Assembly (NCBI RefSeq): GCF_030252165.1
Contig: NZ_CP126969.1
Coordinates: 124,001 to 188,000 of the forward strand
Direction: 5' to 3'
DNA from: Corynebacterium breve
GTDB taxonomy: Bacteria > Actinomycetota > Actinomycetes > Mycobacteriales > Mycobacteriaceae
DNA length: 64,000 nt
Shown: in pieces, positions 57,701 to 64,000 of the stretch
How the letters are laid out: each line of letters begins with the position of its first letter
Position numbering within the stretch: the stretch's first letter is position 1
Notes under the pieces: generated by a model
The model's database searches: none
Told to the model about the DNA's origin: nothing
What the model saw: only the letters and a program-made list of their open reading frames with translations
Made by a program: the position numbers and the translations under genes

Positions 57701-60700
57701 CGTTTCGCCCAGACCAGCGAAGCGGGTGGCTTCCATGGTCTTCTCACCCAGTGCGATGCGGACGAGATCCTCACGAGCCTGCGCCCAGCGGTCGTCGAAA
57801 AGCACTGCGCGACGAGGGTCGAAGACCGGGGTGACCAGCTTGACCCAGTTGGAGCCAAGCTCTGCTTCGACAGTGTCGATGACGGTGGTGTCAATCTCTT
57901 CGGCGGATGCAGCGGCAGTGACATCCACTCCGAGCTTGTCCAGCAGGGTGCGTGCGGTGGAGACCAGAGTGTCGGTCATGGAGTCTGCGTACGCGTTCAG
58001 TGCTGCAGAGTCGACAACCCCGCCACCTCCGCTCGCTCCGCCAGAAGACAGGGAAACGGAGACACCGTTGCGGCCTGCGACCTGTTGCACTGCGGCATCG
58101 ATCAGCGCATCGACATCCGCCTTTGAAGACGCAGATGTTGGGATGGTTGCCAGGGAGCCTCCACGAACGGATTCCTCATCGCGGGAGCCCAGGAGAATCT
58201 CTGCCTCAACATGGGACGCCCAAGACGCAGGCAGACCCCATGCGCCAGTGACGCGCTCGGCAATATAAGCCGGCTTCACACCTGCAGCGCCGGTGAGCTG
58301 GCGCAAACGTGCAGTTGTCGCTTCGGACAGGACCGATCCGAACGGAGAGTAGCCAGGGGCTGCTGTCTTGACCTTGTCGCGCAAGGACGCAACGTCGGCG
58401 TCTGCGGCACCGTCAATCGCAGGAACACCGATCTCTGCAGACATGTCCATGAGCAGCTGGTTTCGACGAGACGAGACACCATTGGTCAATTCCTCGACGG
58501 TGTCGGAATCGTTGATCTGCTCGATGCGCATCTTGTTCTGGAAGGAGAACAGCACCATGATCGCTTCGGCGGCCGTGAATGGCAGGTCAGGAGCATCTGC
58601 GCCGGAGCCTCCGCCGGTGGCTGCTGGTGCTGGCGTTTCCGCGACAGGAGCGGCCGCGGCGGCTACCGGTGCTGCTGGAGTTTCGGTTGCAGGAGCTTCG
58701 TCAGCTACTGGCTCTTCGACGACAGGTGCTGCGACAGTGTCCTGCAGCATGACTTGATCCTGGTGCGCCTCCACGTTGAATACCGGGATGTGGTGGCCGA
58801 TGATGTCCATCTCGCGCTTAGCCAGGTTGGTCAAGGTCGGGCTGGATGCCAAGCCGACCTCGATCATCTGGTCATTAGCTCGGAGGAGCAGATCTTGAGT
58901 TTCGATCCAGCGAACTGGGGAAGCGAACTGCCACGCGAGCAACTCGATTAGCAGCGTGCGAGCCAAGGTGTTCGCGTCAGTGTTCTCCGGGGTGATGTCT
59001 GCCAGACGCTCAGAAGGAACCTCATCCTTGATTGCGTCGATGAAGTCTTGGGTCAGCTCGAATGGCCGCGCTACGAGGTTCGGCACATAGCGGTCTTCCA
59101 GCGCCTCGATGTCAATGGTCTCCGGGAGGAGTTCGTCGAGCTTTTGCGCAAAGGCGGGCACGCCGTCGCGTAGCACGGAAGAGTGGAATGGCACGTCGAT
59201 GCCGGGGACTGTGACATACGCGCGGTCGCGTACGGCGTTTGCCTTCTGCTTCAGCGCGGCCAGACCCTTCTTGGTACCCGCGATGGAGTACTGCTGGCCG
59301 GCAATGTTGTAGTTAACAATCTGCAGGAATTCGCCCGCCTCTTCGGCGACATTGGCTACGTATTCTTCCACGTCATCAGCAGAAACGCCCACCATGTTCG
59401 GGCGCAGTGCACCCATGCCGTAGTCAGAGTTTCCTTCGTCGTCGCGTGGCACCAGAGAGCCCATTGCAGAACCACGGGAGTACACAACGTCGATCACGGC
59501 TTCCAAATCGAAGATGTTTGCCAGGGAAGCCAGCGCGGTGTATTCACCAAGGGAGTGGCCCGCGTACATGGAGTTCGATGCCAGAGCGCCAGCCTCACGA
59601 AGGCGCTCGGTCTGGGCATAAGCGACGACGGCCAGAGCCACCTGTGTGAACTGGGTGAGGTGCAAGACACCCTTCGGGTGCTTGAACTCGACGCCCTTGA
59701 CGGTCACCGAGGTTGGGTTTTCGTCGATAATGCGCTGGATGCTAAAGCCCAGCCTGGAACGGGTGTGGCGATCTGCACGGCGCCAGATGTCGCGCGCGGC
59801 AGGGGAGGAGTCGCGATCGCCCTTGCCCATGCCTTCAGCCTGGATGCCCTGGCCCGGGTACACGTAGGCGGTCTTGGGCTGCGCCATCAACGCTTGACCA
59901 ACGGAAACGACCTCGCCGTCGATCCGGCACGTGACCTCGAGCGCCTGGTGGATGCCCTTGCGGCCGACGCGTTCGACGGTGATCTCGACTTCGTCGTTGA
60001 GTTGCACCATGCCGTACATCGAGTAGGTCCAGCCGACTACGGTTCCATGGCGGCCGGCCAAGTGCTGTGCGGTGGCGGAGAGCCACATTCCGTGTACCAG
60101 CGGGGCTTCAAGGTTGACCAGGCCGGACGCGTTGTACGAGGTGTGGATCGGGTTGTAGTCGCCAGAGACCAGCGCGAACGGGGTCATGTCGCTTGGCGCG
60201 GTGACGGTGGCGCGGTCGACGAAGGAACGCGGGGTGGACTCCACCTTGGTGGAGGATTTGCCGCCGCCCCACTCTGGAGCAGGGGTTGGCTGGTCGGTGC
60301 CGGTAGCGCGGCCACGGATCGCAAAGCGCTGCATCTGCGTGGCGACGAGCTTCTCGGTCTCGTGGTCGAAGAGCTCCAGCTCTACGGTGACGATTCGGCC
60401 GGAGACAGACTCGTCGATCGCCGTGCACTTAGAGATAACGTCGATGGTGCGGCCGTTAGCCAGCTCCTCGAGTGGAACGCGCAGGTCAACAACGTGGTTG
60501 AGGTGGACTGCGTTGAGTAGGCCCTCGATGACTGGGTAGCCGTCGGCAAGCTTTCCGGAGCCCAGCGCGGTGTAGATCGCCGGCCAGCATGGGCCGACCA
60601 AGACATCTGGGGTGCCCACCGTTTCTTCGGTACCCGAGTTTGGAAGGGCACCCCCGGTGACGTTGGTGTGCGCGCTCAACAGGGAAGCAGGGAAGGTGAA

Positions 60701-63700
60701 GGAATACTTCGCGATGCCAAATGGTGCATCCTCGGACTCAGAGCCCTCGATGATGCGTGGCATCTCCGCGATGTAGTCACCGTTTTCGGAGGTTGAGCCC
60801 ACACCCGCAAGGCCTTCGAGTAGCGCAAAGACAGAATCCGGCAGGCGCTCGTCGGACACTACTGGCGAAGCGCCGGTGGCCACGCCATCGTGCAGGTCCA
60901 GTGGGATCGTCACCTCGCGGACGTAGAACGGGCGCTGATCTTCCGGCAGGTCATCCCAGTAGGAGTCGGAGTTGATGCGGATGGACCACAGGCCGTTTTC
61001 GTCTTGGATCAGATCGTAGGCATCGTCATTCATCTCGTAGGCAGGGTTGGCCATGAGGTGACCGTGCCAGACGATGGTTGGGGCCGCCTTGATGTATTCT
61101 TCTGCGGATTGAGCGTCAGCCAGGCGCGAGAACTGTTCTTCAGCTTCTACGCCAGCGGCGGTAAGCGCCTGGGTAGAACCAGCTTCGAAACGCGCGAGCA
61201 GCTCTGCCACTGGCTCGTTCTTCTTGGTGATGCCAGCAACCGCCACTGGGCCAGGGATAATGCGCACCTCGTCGGCGGTGTAGCGCTCATCCTGCGCCTG
61301 CCACAGGGTGTCCTTGCCAAACCAAACCTTGAGGTCGCCATCGATCGCTGGGACCCACGGCATCGGCTTGACATGCTTGTAGTGCAGGGAGATCCACCAC
61401 GCGGCATCACGTGGGCTGACCTGGATTTCGCGTGCTTGCGGGTAGGCGTTGATCAGGCGCTGGACCATCGCCGGAGCGTCTGCAACTTCGTCGATTTCAG
61501 GGAAGAGAGTCTCGATCTCTCCGCGGTCATTGTTGTTTAGGCGGGCCTCGATGCGGTGGAGCAGGTCGAAGAAGCGATCGTCCCAGGTTGGATCAACAAA
61601 TGGGTGTGCTAGCTCGACGAAGCGCTCGACCCACTGCGCGTAGGTCATCGTTTCAACATCGCCGAAGTATGGCTTGGAAGTCTTGTTGATCGCCTCGATG
61701 ATCTCGTCGCGACGCTCGTCGTATTCGTCGATGTCCAGCGAGGTAATCAGGCGGGATGCGGCTGCAAAGGAGTTGTCCAGATCGTGGATGTCTGCCAGCA
61801 GGTGGCTTTGCGACGACGCCACGCCGTTCACGCCGGTGCCACGGGAAACCCAGCCGCCGTTCTCTTCGAATGGCAGGCCTGGGGTGTTGACTAGGAGTTC
61901 CTTCACGGAGTCGGTGGCCTTGGCTTCTTTGGTTGCCATTGCGACGGTGCCGATGAAAACGGCATCGACAGGCATCGGGCGCAGTCCGTACTTCTTTGAC
62001 CAGGTACCAGTGATGTACTCGGCTGCACGATCTGGGGAGTAGATGCCGCCACCCACGGTAAGCAGGGCGTTCGGGTATTTACGCACCTCGGCGTAGGTGT
62101 CCAGCAGCATGTCGTCCAGGTCAGTCCAGGAGTGGTGACCGCCCGCGTGGCCGTCTTCTACCTGCAGGATGACTGGGAAATCTGGGTTCGCGGCCGCGAT
62201 CTTGATCGCATCTCGGATCTGCTTTGTGGTTCCCGGCTTAAATGCGATGTATGGGAAGCCGTCGCTAGATAGCTGTGCAAGTAGCTCAGTGGCCTCGTCC
62301 ACCTCCGGGATACCCGCGGAGACACATACGCCGTTGAAAGATGCACCCGCAGCGCGAGCCTTAGGCACGATTCGTGCCTGGCCGAACTGGAGGTTCCACA
62401 GGAAGCGGTCGAAGAACATGGTGTTGAACTGCGCGGTTCGACCCGGTTCGAGGAAGGACTCCATGTTGTCTTTGTGGTGGTTAAACACCTCATCGGAGTA
62501 CATTCCGCCGCCGGCCATCTCGGTCCAGTAGCCAGCGTTGGCGGCTGCAGCGACGATCTCGCCATCGGCGGAGGTCGGGGTCATGCCACCCAGCATGATC
62601 GGTGAAAGGCCGGTGACCGTGGAGAAGCGGGTCTGGGTGTAGGTCTTGCCATCGGGCAGGCGCACCAGTCGCGGCGCAAACTCCGAGTAGTCCACGGCCT
62701 CAGGCAGTTCGGTTCCAGGGGTGGCCAGCTCGTCGCGGCTTGTCGACGAATCCGCGGTGAGTACCGGGACGCCAGCGCCGGCAACAAGCTTCGCGGTGAA
62801 ACTTGCCAGTGACTTGTCCAGGGAGATGATGTGGGAGACGTTTTCGTCGAGAAGCCAGGAGACCTCGTGGGGCCAATCGTGGTGATCGTGCAAAATTGCG
62901 TTGGCCAGCTCGCGGGCGGTGGCTACTCCTAGGTCGATGCCACATTCGTCAGCCCACTGCGCAGCAAGCTCGACGGCCTCGCTGTTGGTGGTGTTGTGGA
63001 ATGGGTATGCGACTGGGAGCTCGTCGAAAAGCGGGGTGATTTCGGAGCCACCGAACTCTGCGGACTCCAGACGCGCATTATGCGCGTCGGCAGCGGCGGT
63101 GATTGCTGCCTGGGCCTGTTCCAGTGCTTCCGGGGTGCCGGAAAGAACGATGTGGCGAGGGCCGTTGAGTACCGCTGCCTGCGCACCGGCAATGTCTGCG
63201 ATGATCTCGGTGAGCTGTTCTAGGTGCAAGCCACGAACAGAGAGCATGTGCGGGCGATCGTCGGTAGCGCCGTGCACGTGGGATGCCGCGGTACCCAGCA
63301 GGATGGCAAAGGCCAGCGCCTGCTCAGGCTGGCGTGCGGCAACGACACCGAGGGAGCCCTGGGAATGTCCGGCGAGCAGCGTCTCGGTGATGTCCATTCC
63401 TAGGTCGCGCAGCTGGTCAACGGCGGCGATTTGGCTCAAGACGATGCCCGGCACGCTGACGGCCGGATGGGCGTCGATGGCAATGGGAGCTGGGGATGCA
63501 TCTTCGGCAAGCAGCGCGCGCAGGCGCTCGGTGGCTCCGGGCACGGTCGAGGCGATGAGGCGTGCGATTGGGCCGGTGGTGGTGCGCGCGCGATCTAGCA
63601 GATCGCTGAGGCGGGTGCGGGTCAGAGGCGACGTGGCTGCGTCGGCTAGAGCGTACTGCCAATTCGACCCTTGTCCCTGGAAGATGAGAGCGGGTTTCGG

Positions 63701-63727
63701 CATGGCGAGAAGTGGCGTCAAGGTCAT
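54719..63727 (-). CDS. fas: Type I fatty acid synthase (multi-domain)
   Basis: A 3002-residue single-chain FAS-I of the mycolata type. Domains in order: acetyltransferase with GHSQG near residue 118; enoyl reductase with LSPIMLGGMTPTSADGE near 376; hot-dog dehydratase with APLVHGMWLSAT near 1212; malonyl/palmitoyl transferase with GHSLGEYTAL near 1391; a Pro/Ala-rich linker, then ACP with VSSRRNQLLMDM near 1752; ketoreductase with VTGAAPGSIATAV near 2051; ketosynthase with Cys in GACATAAVS near 2651. No phosphopantetheinyl transferase domain. It makes acyl-CoAs including precursors of corynomycolic acids. ATG 63727 has AAGGA upstream. Whether it is FasA or FasB cannot be decided here. Confidence 0.96.
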   Translation of the reverse strand: MTLTPLLAMPKPALIFQGQGSNWQYALADAATSPLTRTRLSDLLDRARTTTGPIARLIASTVPGATERLRALLAEDASPAPIAIDAHPAVSVPGIVLSQIAAVDQLRDLGMDITETLLAGHSQGSLGVVAARQPEQALAFAILLGTAASHVHGATDDRPHMLSVRGLHLEQLTEIIADIAGAQAAVLNGPRHIVLSGTPEALEQAQAAITAAADAHNARLESAEFGGSEITPLFDELPVAYPFHNTTNSEAVELAAQWADECGIDLGVATARELANAILHDHHDWPHEVSWLLDENVSHIISLDKSLASFTAKLVAGAGVPVLTADSSTSRDELATPGTELPEAVDYSEFAPRLVRLPDGKTYTQTRFSTVTGLSPIMLGGMTPTSADGEIVAAAANAGYWTEMAGGGMYSDEVFNHHKDNMESFLEPGRTAQFNTMFFDRFLWNLQFGQARIVPKARAAGASFNGVCVSAGIPEVDEATELLAQLSSDGFPYIAFKPGTTKQIRDAIKIAAANPDFPVILQVEDGHAGGHHSWTDLDDMLLDTYAEVRKYPNALLTVGGGIYSPDRAAEYITGTWSKKYGLRPMPVDAVFIGTVAMATKEAKATDSVKELLVNTPGLPFEENGGWVSRGTGVNGVASSQSHLLADIHDLDNSFAAASRLITSLDIDEYDERRDEIIEAINKTSKPYFGDVETMTYAQWVERFVELAHPFVDPTWDDRFFDLLHRIEARLNNNDRGEIETLFPEIDEVADAPAMVQRLINAYPQAREIQVSPRDAAWWISLHYKHVKPMPWVPAIDGDLKVWFGKDTLWQAQDERYTADEVRIIPGPVAVAGITKKNEPVAELLARFEAGSTQALTAAGVEAEEQFSRLADAQSAEEYIKAAPTIVWHGHLMANPAYEMNDDAYDLIQDENGLWSIRINSDSYWDDLPEDQRPFYVREVTIPLDLHDGVATGASPVVSDERLPDSVFALLEGLAGVGSTSENGDYIAEMPRIIEGSESEDAPFGIAKYSFTFPASLLSAHTNVTGGALPNSGTEETVGTPDVLVGPCWPAIYTALGSGKLADGYPVIEGLLNAVHLNHVVDLRVPLEELANGRTIDVISKCTAIDESVSGRIVTVELELFDHETEKLVATQMQRFAIRGRATGTDQPTPAPEWGGGKSSTKVESTPRSFVDRATVTAPSDMTPFALVSGDYNPIHTSYNASGLVNLEAPLVHGMWLSATAQHLAGRHGTVVGWTYSMYGMVQLNDEVEITVERVGRKGIHQALEVTCRIDGEVVSVGQALMAQPKTAYVYPGQGIQAEGMGKGDRDSSPAARDIWRRADRHTRSRLGFSIQRIIDENPTSVTVKGVEFKHPKGVLHLTQFTQVALAVVAYAQTERLREAGALASNSMYAGHSLGEYTALASLANIFDLEAVIDVVYSRGSAMGSLVPRDDEGNSDYGMGALRPNMVGVSADDVEEYVANVAEEAGEFLQIVNYNIAGQQYSIAGTKKGLAALKQKANAVRDRAYVTVPGIDVPFHSSVLRDGVPAFAQKLDELLPETIDIEALEDRYVPNLVARPFELTQDFIDAIKDEVPSERLADITPENTDANTLARTLLIELLAWQFASPVRWIETQDLLLRANDQMIEVGLASSPTLTNLAKREMDIIGHHIPVFNVEAHQDQVMLQDTVAAPVVEEPVADEAPATETPAAPVAAAAAPVAETPAPAATGGGSGADAPDLPFTAAEAIMVLFSFQNKMRIEQINDSDTVEELTNGVSSRRNQLLMDMSAEIGVPAIDGAADADVASLRDKVKTAAPGYSPFGSVLSEATTARLRQLTGAAGVKPAYIAERVTGAWGLPASWASHVEAEILLGSRDEESVRGGSLATIPTSASSKADVDALIDAAVQQVAGRNGVSVSLSSGGASGGGGVVDSAALNAYADSMTDTLVSTARTLLDKLGVDVTAAASAEEIDTTVIDTVEAELGSNWVKLVTPVFDPRRAVLFDDRWAQAREDLVRIALGEKTMEATRFAGLGETVAEQAEWYADNGYDNVDLLQAIAKASREEAVEELAGEVALVTGAAPGSIATAVVERLLEGGATVIMTASRVSQARKEFARQLFAEHASKNAKLWIAPANLSSYRDIDALIDWIGSEQRETVGNEVKIIKPALIPTLAYPFAAPSVSGSLADAGAPAENQARLLLWSVERTIAGLSNLAQQADDFPATRAHIVLPGSPNRGMFGGDGAYGEVKAALDAILAKWSAEAGWPEGVTLAQAKIGWVSGTSLMGGNDVLIPAAEKAGIHVWDPEEISSALIGLASKETRIKAAEAPVELDLTGGLGDSSISISELARQAQEDAAAEEVVDKQETPVTIKALPNIAHPAQPNGVVIDDVTCELDDMIVIVGVGEVSSWGLGRTRREAEYGIQRDGDADLTAAGVLELAWMMGLVSWNEDPKPGWYDADGTAIEEEDIYDRFRDEVVARSGIRTLTDKYFLEDQGSIDLTEVFLDRDITFSVASEAEARDIETADPDKTKVELIDGEWTVTRQAGATARVPRKATLTRTIAGQMPDDFDPGKWGIPAQMIDGLDRIAVWNLVTAVDAFISAGFTPAELMQAIHPADVASTQGTGIGGMESLHQVFVSRFLDEDRPSDILQEALPNVVAAHVMQSLVGGYGSMIHPVGACATAAVSIEEAVDKIALHKADFVVAGGIDDVQVESLTGFGDMNATAETAKMTSQGIDGRFISRANDRRRGGFLEAEGGGTVLIARGSLAAELGLPVYAVIGYASSFGDGAHTSIPAPGLGVLAAARGRENSKLAKNLKSLGLSPDDVSVLSKHDTSTNANDPNESELHSILWPAIGRDPRKPMYVISQKSLTGHAKAGAALFQTGGIIDVLHSGDLPQNASLDCVDPLLEPKSKNLVWLRAPLSLGEGAVKAAALTSLGFGHVGALVVLAHPAVFEGALTKAGKDVAAWREQATKRLRAGAQHLEAGMIGRAELFTQVENRRFPEAGAHDAEIALLLDDSARLGDDGVYPRA

Positions 63728-63876
63728 CCGTAAGTTCCTTTGTGAAAATTAGGGGCCGGAAACAGTACAACTTCGTCACCGTAACTTACTTAGGCGTAGG
63801 AATGGAACGACGCGCCGTCAATTGTGAGGGAACTCTCATGTTTTTCGCAGTCAGTGAGTACTTTTGGGGGTAAAAC

Positions 63877-63920
63877 GAAAAACCGGACGCCCGCTTGATG
63901 TAGCGGGTGTCCGGTTTTTC
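63877..63920 (-). terminator. Terminator of the gene entering from the right edge
   Basis: GAAAAACCGGACGCCCGCT (63877-63895) pairs with AGCGGGTGTCCGGTTTTTC (63902-63920, one G-T). On the minus strand it lies 17 bases past the stop at 63937. It is also upstream of FAS-I. Confidence 0.82.
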
Positions 63921-63936
63921 GGAAGCAAAAGGGGTG

Positions 63937-64000
63937 TTAAGCCAGCGACAAAAACAGCTTCTGTAGTCGCTTTTCGTCCAGAGAGTCTGGCCCTTGCTCA
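63937..64000 (-). CDS. Partial CDS entering from the right edge (C-terminal about 20 residues)
   Basis: A minus-strand frame reaches TAA at 63939-63937, ending EQGPDSLDEKRLQKLFLSLA. A strong terminator follows. The gene cannot be identified from this short end. Confidence 0.5.
   Translation of the reverse strand, partial: EQGPDSLDEKRLQKLFLSLA

Noticed and set aside
59183-60520. 445-residue plus-strand open frame within FAS-I
   Set aside because: Antisense shadow of the FAS-I gene, with His/Val/Gly-rich low-information sequence.

Overview
The window is a piece of a Corynebacterium chromosome. The evidence is a multi-domain type I fatty acid synthase, a corynomycolyltransferase, a mycothiol-dependent formaldehyde dehydrogenase, a fused RmlC-RmlD, RamB beside lpd and sdhCAB, an actinobacterial TopA with a lysine-rich tail, and moderately high G+C with actinobacterial codon use. 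The exact species cannot be fixed from the sequence alone.

Layout. 1-1651: end of a tad (Flp-type) pilus cluster (TadB end, TadC, Flp-like pilin, TadE-like and TadG-like proteins), convergent with a DUF1998 helicase (1648-3999). 4000-11957: cold-shock gene with a structured leader, DedA, topA, an unknown gene, a membrane adenylate cyclase and holB. 12018-14840: tRNA-Thr(CGT) followed by a small accessory segment with a DUF6941-like gene, a DUF4258/DUF2283 pair and a tyrosine integrase killed by one frameshift. 14838-23180: acyl-CoA synthetase, secreted SGNH hydrolase, family 3 glycosidase, mycothiol formaldehyde dehydrogenase with an overlapping metallo-beta-lactamase-fold gene, and a TsoY-like membrane protein under a promoter bracketed by CsoR/CstR-type palindromes. 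23233-32633: epimerase, then a minus-strand dTDP-rhamnose and glycosyltransferase operon (rmlB, rmlCD, rmlA, two GT2, DUF2304, DsbA-like), a frameshifted HNH gene and a flippase-like protein. 32621-37146: M1 and S9 peptidases and a mycolyltransferase, with a 36-residue peptide gene divergent from it. 37678-44974: lpd, ramB and sdhCAB, a central-metabolism block. 44988-54662: small conserved membrane and soluble proteins, a DeoC-like protein, a LmeA-like lipid-binding protein, methyltransferase, murB and two unknown genes. 54719-63727: FAS-I. A minus-strand gene enters from the right edge.

How the parts fit: envelope building (FAS-I, mycolyltransferase, rhamnose operon, murB, LmeA-like, DedA) and central metabolism (lpd, sdhCAB under RamB) dominate. 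Accessory content is limited to the tRNA-Thr segment and the HNH gene.

The most unusual signal is not a gene. The 12-mer GCTTATCGACGA occurs 14 times exactly, seven on each strand, where about 0.008 would be expected with equal base frequencies. One-base variants are also common. Several copies sit directly after stop codons and abut intrinsic terminators. The pattern resembles an uptake-signal-like or other genome-wide repeated word, which I do not recognise as described for this genus.
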